The notes beneath the pieces are model-generated. The model did not search any database, was not told the DNA's origin, and saw nothing but the letters and a program-made list of their open reading frames with translations. A stretch of DNA of 50,493 nt from the NCBI GenBank assembly GCA_029213025.1, contig JARGOZ010000033.1:1-50493 (forward strand), in the 5' to 3' direction. This document shows positions 43,225 through 50,493 of the stretch, in pieces. Origin of the DNA: Verrucomicrobiales bacterium (GTDB lineage: Bacteria > Verrucomicrobiota > Verrucomicrobiia > Verrucomicrobiales > DEV007). The stretch's first letter is position 1. Every line of letters starts with the position of its first letter. The position numbers were made by a program, and so were the translations under genes.

Positions 43225-43824
43225 ATGAAAACCAGATACACCCTAATCCCCGCCCTCACCGCCGCAGCCGTATTGCTCACAACCGGAGCCGTCCAGGCCC
43301 GCGGAGACAGCGTCCTGAGCCAGCAGGCTCACAATATTGAACGAATCGGTAGAGAGGTCAAAAACGAGTTCCAGACTCACTACACACGTTCTTCCGCCTA
43401 TCGCCACTTGATGAGTGATATCAATACCTTTCTCGTAAAAGCGGAGCATATTGATCAACTGTCTCACGACCCCCGAACCACCTATCGCCATATTCAGGCT
43501 GATCTTGCCGAACTTGATCGACTCGCCCACCACTTGCATGAATTGGTTGACGCTATCGAAAACGGTCGCTATAGAGGAAGAATCGACGGAGGGTTGCATC
43601 ACGTCCATGTGAAACTGAACTCTATGAACGCAGCCATTCACAGCATGCAAACAACCCTCGTGGCCTACTCGAGACCGGCTCCTCAGGGATGCGACGTTGT
43701 GCAGGACAGTTATGGCAGAGGAAACGTTCGCTACAGAACAGGTAGAGACAACTCTCTAAACAATTGGTCAAACTTTCTCAGACCTCTTTTCGAAGTAAAT
43801 AGCGGTCACGGGCACAGCCACTAA
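43225..43824 (+). CDS. Secreted helical protein of unknown function
   Basis: A 199-aa protein with a signal peptide (MKTRYTLIPALTAAAVLLTT, cleaved near VQA-RG). The mature part is helical and His-rich (HIDQLSHDPRTTYRHIQADL, LHHVHVKLNSMNAAIHSM) and resembles a four-helix-type periplasmic protein. No family recognised. It is monocistronic, ending 31 bp before a strong terminator. It is divergent from the ExbB operon with about 240 bp between. Confidence 0.75.
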   Translation: MKTRYTLIPALTAAAVLLTTGAVQARGDSVLSQQAHNIERIGREVKNEFQTHYTRSSAYRHLMSDINTFLVKAEHIDQLSHDPRTTYRHIQADLAELDRLAHHLHELVDAIENGRYRGRIDGGLHHVHVKLNSMNAAIHSMQTTLVAYSRPAPQGCDVVQDSYGRGNVRYRTGRDNSLNNWSNFLRPLFEVNSGHGHSH

Positions 43825-43854
43825 TTTGTAAAATCTCCAACTCCCCTAAAAAAG

Positions 43855-43885
43855 AAGCGCGGTTCCGAAAGGTGCCGCGCTTTTT
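43855..43885 (+). terminator. Rho-independent terminator
   Basis: AAGCGCGG (43855-43862) and CCGCGCTT (43875-43882) form a stem with a 12-nt loop, ending in a T-run (TTTTT). It closes the secreted-protein gene; since AAAAAAG precedes the stem on the other strand it may work for the convergent gene as well. Confidence 0.85.
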
Positions 43886-43888
43886 ATG

Positions 43889-45085
43889 TTAATCCGCCAT
43901 ACAGTCCCCGTTATCGTCAACCACCCCGGAAAGTTCGTGCCCGCTCACCGCCTGCCACGCGATTTTCCGGAAGATGCGATCCAGCTCCCGGCCCGGAAAC
44001 CCGGAGTCGCCCCGCTTTTGAATATCGCCCTCGATTAGCTCCGGAGATTTTCCATAGAGCGTTGCGTAGAATACATATCCTTCGAGCCATTCAAACCCCG
44101 GCCCGAGATGCCCCAGAGTGTCACGCCACAGCGCCCGCTCCTCCGCCTCGCCGACCGCGCGGTGAATCCCCTCCACTCCGGGAAGCCCGTTTTTCAAAAA
44201 ATGTTTTGCAGCGATCACCATCGCATCACAGGTAGGCATGATGTATACTTTTCCGGGATACTTCTCCCGCAGTTCGCTCACCACTTTGATATAGACATTT
44301 CTCTTTTCCGCGCCCATTTGATCGAGCAGTTCAGCAGTAAATATATCTTCCGACTTTGGTGTTTCACCGAGTTGAAACAGCTGCGGCCAGGCATCAGAGA
44401 GATAAAACTTCATACCCGGCTGGTATTTCAGACAGAAATCGATCCAGCAACTGTAGTACTCCGGACGGTCGTTGAAGTAGGGCCCCCACATCATGGCATC
44501 CCATTCCGCATTTGCGATAGAGGCCAGCAACTTGGGCACCGGTTTCCCGTCGAACTCGAAGATGCCGTTTTCCTGTTCCCATTTATAGCGGGTGCTGCCT
44601 GTGATACCTCCTCCGGTGTGGGTATAGAGCGGTTGTTCAAAACCCGCCGTCCGGCAGATATCAGGCAAAGTTCGATAGCCCGGAGCCATAAAACTGTGCC
44701 CGGTTCCAACGATCCGAAGGGCACCGTTTCCCGGTTTTTCAAAGCTGATTACCGGCCGACCCTTTGCGACCTTCGCGTAAATTTTCTCTATTTCCTCCGG
44801 AGTTTTATAGGCAACAGCGTGCTCCGGAAAACGCGCATCATCCCAGCCGGGATGAACTGAAAACTCCCTCGGTGCTCCCCCGCTGCGCGGATTTTTCGTT
44901 TTCTTTGCCTGAAGCTTTTTCCGATAGGCGTCCGCCTCCGCCACGGAAAGAATCCCGTCCTTGTTCGCATCCGCATCGGGAAACCGTTTTAACCACGAAG
45001 CCAGTTTTTGCGGCGACGGGGCTTCTGCCGAGACAATACAACAGGACACACACGCGGTAAAAAAGGTGCAGAGAAAGAACTTCAT
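43889..45085 (-). CDS. Exported EF-hand protein, hydrolase-like
   Basis: About 398 aa from the start MKFFLCTFFTACVSCCIVSA (complement 45083-45085), giving a normal signal peptide; an in-frame TTG at 45130 lies in repeat D and is not favoured. An EF-hand calcium loop (DADANKDGILSVAEADAY) follows. The rest (ALRIVGTGHSFMAPGYRTLP, HTGGGITGSTRYKWEQENG) resembles the start of an SGNH-like fold with GTGHSF, but the catalytic set is not clear. The family appears with sulfatase/esterase loci in PVC bacteria. Convergent with the terminator at 43855. Confidence 0.72.
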   Translation of the reverse strand: MKFFLCTFFTACVSCCIVSAEAPSPQKLASWLKRFPDADANKDGILSVAEADAYRKKLQAKKTKNPRSGGAPREFSVHPGWDDARFPEHAVAYKTPEEIEKIYAKVAKGRPVISFEKPGNGALRIVGTGHSFMAPGYRTLPDICRTAGFEQPLYTHTGGGITGSTRYKWEQENGIFEFDGKPVPKLLASIANAEWDAMMWGPYFNDRPEYYSCWIDFCLKYQPGMKFYLSDAWPQLFQLGETPKSEDIFTAELLDQMGAEKRNVYIKVVSELREKYPGKVYIMPTCDAMVIAAKHFLKNGLPGVEGIHRAVGEAEERALWRDTLGHLGPGFEWLEGYVFYATLYGKSPELIEGDIQKRGDSGFPGRELDRIFRKIAWQAVSGHELSGVVDDNGDCMAD

Positions 45086-45128
45086 ACCCGCAAGAATACC
45101 CAAAGCAATGAGCCCCACAAGAGAATTC

Positions 45129-45194
45129 AACAGGGTACAATACCGGACTTAACAGGGTACAATCCGGGATTCAACAGGGTACGATCCGGAGATT
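45129..45194 (+). repeat. 22-bp repeat family, locus D: three direct units
   Basis: AACAGGGTAC begins at 45129, 45151 and 45173, exactly 22 bp apart. The continuation is AATACCGG, AATCCGGG and GATCCGGA. Same orientation and spacing as locus B. It lies 44-109 bp upstream of the EF-hand protein start, between that gene and the Hsp20 terminator, so it may affect transcription in this gap. Confidence 0.9.
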
Positions 45195-45212
45195 TCCGAC
45201 TAAAGATGAAAC

Positions 45213-45238
45213 GGCCGGGGGAAACCACACCCCCGGCC
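45213..45238. terminator. GC-rich hairpin, terminator of Hsp20
   Basis: GGCCGGGGG (45213-45221) and CCCCCGGCC (45230-45238) are perfect complements with an 8-nt loop. It lies 50 bp beyond the Hsp20 stop codon on the minus strand. The T-run is weak on that side (GTTTCATCTTT), so termination may be rho-assisted. Confidence 0.65.
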
Positions 45239-45287
45239 AGGCTTTTCGCCTTTATCACCTTTCCTGTTTGCACAGGAAATATTTATC

Positions 45288-45725
45288 TTAGTCGATCTCT
45301 ATCTCGACTTTGCTGTGGCTTTCCTCCGGTGCCACTTTGGGTAGTACTATATGTAGAACCCCGTCTTTAAATTTTGCTTTCACCGCTCCCCCGTCGACGT
45401 TTTCAGGCAGGGCGAAACTGCGGGTATAGGAACCGTAGCTTCGCTCAATCCGGTGATATTTTTTCTTCTTATCCTCCTCCTCTTTTTCCATCCTGCGCTC
45501 TCCGGACAGTGTCAGGTAACCGTTTTGCACAGTGACGTTTACATCGTCTTTATCTACGTCGGGAAGATCCGCTTTAATGATGAACGATTCGTCGTCCTCG
45601 GAAATATCCACAGCTGGTGCCCACTCCCGGTGCTCCGCTTGAGCCAAAGCAGGCTTGCCGCTGCCCAGAATAGTAGATAAACGATTCAGTTCCTTGAACG
45701 GATCCCAATGGGTCAGACTATTCAT
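45288..45725 (-). CDS. Hsp20/alpha-crystallin small heat-shock protein
   Basis: A 145-aa chaperone that holds unfolding proteins in a refoldable state. The alpha-crystallin domain is complete: WAPAVDISEDDESFIIKADL, DVNVTVQNGYLTLSGERR, then YGSYTRSFALPENVDG and the C-terminal strand GVLHIVLPK. The IxI-type contact is not clear in the tail (EESHSKVEIEID). The upstream region has CTTGAA with CATATT 14 bp later on the minus strand, a weak heat-shock-like promoter; this is tentative. Confidence 0.95.
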   Translation of the reverse strand: MNSLTHWDPFKELNRLSTILGSGKPALAQAEHREWAPAVDISEDDESFIIKADLPDVDKDDVNVTVQNGYLTLSGERRMEKEEEDKKKKYHRIERSYGSYTRSFALPENVDGGAVKAKFKDGVLHIVLPKVAPEESHSKVEIEID

Positions 45726-45880
45726 ATTCAGTATTTGTTTGTTGTTTGGTATTTATGTTGTCATAAGCGTTACCGCTGTTTCAACTATGCTTTCCCTACA
45801 ACAATATGCTGCGCATTCCTTGTTCAAGAGGAACCGCTTTTTGCCTGAACCGGGATTGGAACTTTACCCCGCCGGGAGGT

Positions 45881-46951
45881 TTATTTTAGATGCTGAAGAA
45901 TGAAGTCGACATTCCGGATCCGCTCACCGGGGGGCGTAACAGCCAGGATGAGTTTGCACTCCAGGCCAACGGCATCGCACTTCTCTTTTACAGCGATGCT
46001 GTGAATTGGGTGATGAATAATATCGCCGGGCAGTTCATTCGGCCTCGGGTTTACCAACATCACCGGTGAATCGTCTTTATCGATCATTTGCAGCATATCG
46101 ATCCGCTTGCGCAATTCTATACCTTTTGCCGTGGTGAGTTCATCCACTTCTATACCAAGCCAACCGGCCATTTCCTCTCTGCTTTTCAGGGCGGTCACAG
46201 CGGACTCGTCGACTCCCAGTATTTCATGCCAGATGAGTTGATCATAGGTTGCCTGGGAACTCAAAGCGACTCCGCACTGAGGTTTGCTCGACTCTCGTGC
46301 GACCGGATCGGTCGAATCCGGATCAGCTAAATCGTCGTGAAACAGCGCCCACAGTGTCATGCCGCCACCGGCTGATCCACCGACCATAGCAAACTTGTTT
46401 TTATCGATATGGTAGCGCTCCGAATGGTAGCGCAGAAACTGGATTGACCGGAGGGCCTGCGGAAACACTTCCGGCCAGGGCACCTGATTTTTAAAAGGAT
46501 AGTTGATCGAAACAAAGGTGATGCCTTTTTCGAGAAATTCGTTCACCGAGCGGGACGCCATTTTTTTATCACCAGCGACGAAACCGCCTCCATGAACCGA
46601 AATGACCACGGGCGTCTTTGCTTCGCTCTTTGCCAGCCAGATGTCCATCACGCAACGTTCATGTTCCCCGTATTTAACGTCGGCGTAGTCCGGTTCGGGA
46701 AGATTCGTTGAGGCTGCCACCGGACGACGGGCAGCCGGACGGCCCACTTCGTCCCGGTCAATGAATCGATCTCCGTTCCGGTCCATCCGGCTGAAATTTC
46801 GTTTAAACAGCAGCCTGGCTTCATCGGCGGAGATCCTGCCGTCGTTATTGGTATCCTGCGCCTTAAAAAGGGTATCGATCCGGCTCTCCTGAGATTGACC
46901 GATGCTACAAGCTGCGAAAAATATTCCGGAAATTAGAATGAGAATTTTCAT
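45881..46951 (-). CDS. EF-hand / alpha-beta hydrolase esterase (BD-FAE-like)
   Basis: A 356-aa exported protein (signal MKILILISGIFFAACSIGQS). Residues 25-70 carry two EF-hand loops (DTNNDGRISADEA and DRNGDRFIDRDEV). The hydrolase domain begins at about 90: oxyanion motif SVHGGGFVAGDKK (H120) and nucleophile elbow VGGSAGGGM (Ser193); the catalytic His is probably in HHPIHSIAVKEK. This fits the bacterial feruloyl/acetyl-esterase-like group that acts on plant or algal polysaccharide esters. Confidence 0.85.
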   Translation of the reverse strand: MKILILISGIFFAACSIGQSQESRIDTLFKAQDTNNDGRISADEARLLFKRNFSRMDRNGDRFIDRDEVGRPAARRPVAASTNLPEPDYADVKYGEHERCVMDIWLAKSEAKTPVVISVHGGGFVAGDKKMASRSVNEFLEKGITFVSINYPFKNQVPWPEVFPQALRSIQFLRYHSERYHIDKNKFAMVGGSAGGGMTLWALFHDDLADPDSTDPVARESSKPQCGVALSSQATYDQLIWHEILGVDESAVTALKSREEMAGWLGIEVDELTTAKGIELRKRIDMLQMIDKDDSPVMLVNPRPNELPGDIIHHPIHSIAVKEKCDAVGLECKLILAVTPPGERIRNVDFILQHLK

Positions 46952-47011
46952 TTTGCGTTTTGAACCCCGCTAACCGGGAATGGTGTTGGTAAAATACCCC
47001 GGCAAACTTTG

Positions 47012-47944
47012 CTATTTCCGGTGTTGAATCAAATCAGCCACCTCACCCAGCGAAGGAAGATTCCCCCGCCCTCCCAGTCCCTGTGCGTTGAGTGCGGCGA
47101 CAGCACTGGCAAATTTGGCGGACTCCCGGATGCTCCAGTCCCGCGAATAGCCAAAAAGGAAGCCTCCGTGAAACGCATCCCCGCACCCGGTGGTGTCCAC
47201 GACCCGGTCGACAGGGAAAGCGGGCTGATAAAAGACCTCGCCTTCGTCGGTGGCGAACCAACTTCCCTCGGCCCCGTCGGTGATGCCTACGATTTTGGCA
47301 CCTGTTCGAACGAATTCTCCCAACTGAGTGGCATTGTCATCGGTGCCGCAAAATTTTTCAGCAAATTCACGAGCGACAATAGCGATGTCCGTTTTTTTCA
47401 GCAGCTCATCGAATTTTGGATCATACCGATTTGCCCCGCCGTCGAACGAAACCAGTCCGCCCGCCTCTCTCACTATATCCGCCGCGTCCAGGCAGGCCGG
47501 CCAGTGTCGACCGTTTACATGCAGAATCCGGGTTGATTGAAGAACCGGCACCGGCAGCTCTGCTGTTTCGAGAGCCGTAAAGTTTCCCGGAGCAAAGATG
47601 ACGTGCCTCTCGCCGTCCTCCTTGCGAACCAGAACCGAGCCGAAAGTAGTCGTCTTTCCGGACTCCAGCTGAAAACAGGAAGTATCCACACCGTACTGCA
47701 GATATTCATCGCGGACCAACCGCCCTTTCCAATCGTCACCGACCCGGTCGATGACCGCAACCGATGCACCCAGTTTGGCAGCCGTGCACAGAGCCGTGGG
47801 AACCGGACCACCGCCATTGAGACAATTGTCCCCGGCTTCGGTAATCCCGCCATTGGCAGGAAAAGCATCGACGACCTGAACCAGATCGACCATCGACATG
47901 CCTATGCCGCAGATATCGAATTGACTCACTGTATTATTTTTCAT
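47012..47944 (-). CDS. PfkB-family carbohydrate kinase
   Basis: A 310-aa cytosolic sugar or nucleoside kinase. The N-terminal motif CGIGMSMVDLVQVVDAFP with GG at NCLNGGGPVPTALCTAAKLG, and the C-terminal signature VVDTTGCGDAFHGGFLFGYS with catalytic Asp256, are present. It phosphorylates a hydroxyl of a sugar using ATP; the substrate cannot be assigned. Monocistronic and divergent from accB. Confidence 0.93.
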   Translation of the reverse strand: MKNNTVSQFDICGIGMSMVDLVQVVDAFPANGGITEAGDNCLNGGGPVPTALCTAAKLGASVAVIDRVGDDWKGRLVRDEYLQYGVDTSCFQLESGKTTTFGSVLVRKEDGERHVIFAPGNFTALETAELPVPVLQSTRILHVNGRHWPACLDAADIVREAGGLVSFDGGANRYDPKFDELLKKTDIAIVAREFAEKFCGTDDNATQLGEFVRTGAKIVGITDGAEGSWFATDEGEVFYQPAFPVDRVVDTTGCGDAFHGGFLFGYSRDWSIRESAKFASAVAALNAQGLGGRGNLPSLGEVADLIQHRK

Positions 47945-48151
47945 ATTTTTGATAAATTCCTGCTATTTATCGATAAAAAAGCCGAGATAATGTTACCTTG
48001 CGACACCGGTTACGCTTGACCTAAGCGGTCGATTCGAGATGGTTGCAAACTTTTCAGTTGGATACTGTGAAGGTTTCGTCGAGAATGACGAGGGAATTTT
48101 TTCCCATACAATGAATTTTAGAAACGACCAACACGAGGCTTAGAAACAATT

Positions 48152-48628
48152 ATGAATCTCAAAGACATCGAGAAGATCATAAAACTTATGGACAACCATA
48201 ATCTGACCCAGTTCAAACTGGAGCAGGACGAAACCAAGCTGGAACTGAAAAAAGGAGGAGACGTCGATGTCGAAGCCGTTCAGAGATTCATGGCATCGCA
48301 AGCCCCTATGATGCAGGCTGCACCTGCTCAGGGTATTTCCGCCGCACCGGCCGTTGCTCAGGGAGCTGCCGATGCCTTACCTCCGGGAACTGTGGAAATC
48401 ACATCTCCCATGGTCGGAACATTTTATACAGCGCCGAATCCGGAATCACCGGAGTACGTGAAAAAAGGTGACTCTGTTGAGCCGGAAACAGTAGTTTGTA
48501 TTATTGAAGCCATGAAGGTTTTCAATGAGATCGAAGCTGAGGTTAAAGGAGAAATCGTCGAAATCCTTGTCGAAACCGGCACCCCCGTCCAGTACGGAGA
48601 GCCTCTCTTCCTTGTGAAGAGTGCCTAA
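48152..48628 (+). CDS. accB: Biotin carboxyl carrier protein of acetyl-CoA carboxylase
   Basis: A 158-aa protein. N-terminal helix (LKDIEKIIKLMDNHNLTQFK), an Ala/Pro-rich linker, then the biotinyl domain with EAMKVFNEIEAE, where Lys122 carries biotin; PGTVEITSPMVGTFYTAPNP and the thumb-type PNPESPEYVKKGD are present. It carries CO2 from AccC to acetyl-CoA for the first step of fatty-acid synthesis. The accC gene follows after 29 bp. Confidence 0.97.
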   Translation: MNLKDIEKIIKLMDNHNLTQFKLEQDETKLELKKGGDVDVEAVQRFMASQAPMMQAAPAQGISAAPAVAQGAADALPPGTVEITSPMVGTFYTAPNPESPEYVKKGDSVEPETVVCIIEAMKVFNEIEAEVKGEIVEILVETGTPVQYGEPLFLVKSA

Positions 48629-48657
48629 CATTTACAGAAAGCTCAGCCTTGCCGAGA

Positions 48658-50055
48658 ATGTTCAAAAATATCCTTGTTGCCAACCGGGGCGAAATTGCCC
48701 TGCGGGTGATTCGCGCCGCCAAAGAACTTGGAGTCCGCACAACCGCGGTCTACTCCGAGGCGGATGTGGACTCAATGCACGTTCATTTGGCTGACGACGC
48801 AATTTGTATCGGGCCGGCATCCAGTGCGGAATCCTACCTGAAAATCCATTCGATCATGGCGGCTGCAGAGATCGCCAATGTCGATGCGATTCATCCCGGT
48901 TACGGATTCCTTTCTGAAAATCCTCATTTTGCAGATATTTGCGAGCAGGCCAAAGTAAAATTTATCGGGCCCTCCTCGGCTGTCATTGCGAAGATGGGAG
49001 ACAAAAACCAGGCTCGTGCTACAGCCGTCGCCTGCGGGGTTCCCGTGACACCGGGCAGCGACGGTCTCGTCGAATCGGAAGAAGAAGCCATCAAAATCGC
49101 TGAGGAGATCGGCTACCCGATCATGATCAAAGCGAGTGCCGGCGGCGGCGGACGCGGCATGCGTCCCGCTTTGAATCAGGGCAGTTTGTTAACCGCCTTT
49201 CATTCCGCCAGAAGCGAGGCAAAAGCCTGTTTTGGATCGGACGATGTTTACTTTGAAAAGTTGGTGGAAAATCCGCATCACGTGGAGTTTCAGATCGCTG
49301 CCGATGTGCATGGCAATGTGATCGAACTCGGAGAACGCGACTGCTCCATGCAGCGGAGAAATCAGAAGATCATTGAGGAAACGCCTTCCCCTCTTTTGAC
49401 CGACAAGCTTCGAACTGAAATGGCGGAGGCTTCGAAAAAGCTCGTCCAGCAGATCGGTTACGAAAACTGCGGAACAATCGAATACCTCGTCGACGACAAA
49501 GGGAATTTCTACTTCATGGAGATGAACACCCGGATTCAGGTGGAGCATCCCATTACCGAAGAAGTGCGGGGCTGTGACTTGATTAAAGAGCAGATCCGTA
49601 TTGCAGCGGGCCAGCCTCTTTCCGAGCACGTACTCTGCAGCGAACCGCGCGGTCACTCGATCGAGTGCCGGATCAATGCCGAAGATCCTTATCACAATTT
49701 CGCTCCGAGCCCGGGCAAAATCAGACTTTTCTATGCCCCGGGTGGTCGCGGTGTACGGGTTGATACCCACGTCTACAGTGGATACACCGTTCCGCCGAAC
49801 TACGACTCAATGATCGCCAAACTGATCGTGACCGGAGCCAACCGCGAGATTGCTATCGCCCGGATGAGCCGCGCATTAAATGAGTTTGTGATCAAAGGCA
49901 TCAAAACAACGATTCCTTTTCAGGCTTCGATCTTGAAACACGCCGCCTTCCGCAACGGGGACTACAACATTGCGTGGGTCGAGAAATTTCTGAACTCCCA
50001 GCCCGCTCCTCCGGAACTGCCCGGATTCGAGCTGGAGGACGACGATATGCCGTAA
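48658..50055 (+). CDS. accC: Biotin carboxylase subunit of acetyl-CoA carboxylase
   Basis: About 465 aa. Start chosen at ATG 48658 (MFKNILVANRGEIALRVIRA); a TTG three codons upstream is the alternative. The ATP-grasp fold is intact: HPGYGFLSENPHFADICEQA, the glycine-rich loop IKASAGGGGRGMRPA, the biotin-site FQIAADVHGNVIELGERDC and EMNTRIQVEHPITEEVRGCD. It carboxylates biotin on AccB using bicarbonate and ATP. It is in an operon with accB; accA/accD are not in the window. Confidence 0.97.
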   Translation: MFKNILVANRGEIALRVIRAAKELGVRTTAVYSEADVDSMHVHLADDAICIGPASSAESYLKIHSIMAAAEIANVDAIHPGYGFLSENPHFADICEQAKVKFIGPSSAVIAKMGDKNQARATAVACGVPVTPGSDGLVESEEEAIKIAEEIGYPIMIKASAGGGGRGMRPALNQGSLLTAFHSARSEAKACFGSDDVYFEKLVENPHHVEFQIAADVHGNVIELGERDCSMQRRNQKIIEETPSPLLTDKLRTEMAEASKKLVQQIGYENCGTIEYLVDDKGNFYFMEMNTRIQVEHPITEEVRGCDLIKEQIRIAAGQPLSEHVLCSEPRGHSIECRINAEDPYHNFAPSPGKIRLFYAPGGRGVRVDTHVYSGYTVPPNYDSMIAKLIVTGANREIAIARMSRALNEFVIKGIKTTIPFQASILKHAAFRNGDYNIAWVEKFLNSQPAPPELPGFELEDDDMP

Positions 50056-50103
50056 ACGTTTTACGATTTGCTTTCAAATTGACTACCCATAGGGTGGTCG
50101 CTC

Positions 50104-50493
50104 ATGAGTTCCAGTGAGGAGGTAGAATACCGTTACCTGACGGTGGGGGAACTGGGAAAAGGCGGTTTAGGTACCGTCTGGGACATGCATGATACCGCCC
50201 TGAACCGGAGGATCGCGTTTAAGCAGATGCATGCCGAGCTGGTCGGTGTGAAAGCCATGGAAGAGCGCTTCGAAACCGAAGCCCGAATCCTCGCGAAGCT
50301 CGAACACCCCGGTATCGTTCCCATTCACGAACTGGATGTTTCCTCGACCGACGGTGCGCTCTATTATACGATGGAAAGGGTCCGTGGCGAGTCCCTCCAG
50401 TCCGTTCTCGACGGCCTGAAGCAACTCAACAAAGCCACTCTTCGACGCTGGACCCTGGTGCGACTGAGAGGGGCATTCAGCCGGTTGTGCGAA
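50104..50493 (+). CDS. Serine/threonine protein kinase, N-terminal part (cut by window end)
   Basis: From ATG 50104, 130 codons are open to the window edge. Hanks-type kinase subdomains I-V are seen: YLTVGELGKGGLGTVWDMHD (glycine loop), ALNRRIAFKQMHAEL (Lys of VAxK), FETEARILAKLEHPGIVPIH (alpha-C Glu and HPGIV) and YYTMERVRGESL (hinge). This is the form common in planctomycetes and verrucomicrobia. The catalytic loop and any further domain are beyond the window. Confidence 0.9.
   Translation, partial: MSSSEEVEYRYLTVGELGKGGLGTVWDMHDTALNRRIAFKQMHAELVGVKAMEERFETEARILAKLEHPGIVPIHELDVSSTDGALYYTMERVRGESLQSVLDGLKQLNKATLRRWTLVRLRGAFSRLCE

Noticed and set aside
45830..45850. Sigma-32-type promoter for Hsp20
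   Set aside because: CTTGAA is present but the -10 element is only a weak match, so it is mentioned in the gene entry but not listed as a feature.

Overview
The window looks like chromosomal DNA of a PVC-group bacterium, most likely Verrucomicrobiota, with Planctomycetota as the alternative. The evidence is a set of hallmark proteins: DUF1549/DUF1553 and DUF1587 secreted cytochrome-like proteins, a cytochrome c/WD40 protein, a PPC-domain protein, a PQQ-like propeller, a decayed sulfatase, a GH88/GH105 glycosidase, EF-hand esterases and an ExbB/ExbD/vWA/TPR operon. Housekeeping anchors are smc, accB-accC, an ArsR/ACR3 arsenic pair and Hsp20. No tRNA, rRNA or CRISPR array was seen. Shine-Dalgarno signals are mostly weak, so several starts were chosen from signal peptides.

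Layout. 1-5.8 kb (minus): DUF1549/DUF1553 protein, PPC protein, and a cytochrome/WD40 gene with an in-frame stop. 5.9-11.7 kb: PQQ-like propeller, a 59-aa coiled-coil protein, a frameshifted EamA transporter, a large exported protein, and a D,D-carboxypeptidase. 11.7-15.4 kb: arsR and ACR3, an unknown CxxC protein, and an HTTM membrane protein. 15.5-17.5 kb: a scrapyard of an AbiEi remnant, a RelE/ParE toxin-antitoxin pair and a cut-off DUF1587 cytochrome gene. 17.7-24.8 kb: a visibly AT-richer four-gene operon of a calcineurin-like phosphoesterase, a cytosolic trypsin-like protease with a large unknown C-terminal region, a small middle component, and a Rad50-like ATPase with a zinc hook that is frameshifted late. 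25-27.9 kb: a sulfatase gene broken around a Fic gene and an AlbA/RecG-like remnant, flanked by a direct repeat of about 180 bp. 27.9-32 kb: TPR membrane protein, GH88/GH105 enzyme, SGNH hydrolase. 32-37.3 kb: smc, a small membrane protein, and a nucleotidyltransferase pair. 37.3-43 kb: ExbB-ExbD-ExbD-vWA-TPR operon. 43.2-50.5 kb: secreted proteins, Hsp20, esterase, PfkB kinase, accB-accC, and the start of a Ser/Thr kinase cut by the window end.

The two most interesting signals are (1) the 17.7-24.8 kb operon, which joins an Mre11-like fold and a Rad50-like ATPase to a protease and so looks like a conflict or defence system of the ABC-three-component kind; and (2) a dispersed family of 22-bp units built on a 17-bp dyad, at four loci spread over 45 kb. 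Two loci are inverted pairs lying in frame inside secreted-protein genes; two are direct triplets in intergenic DNA.
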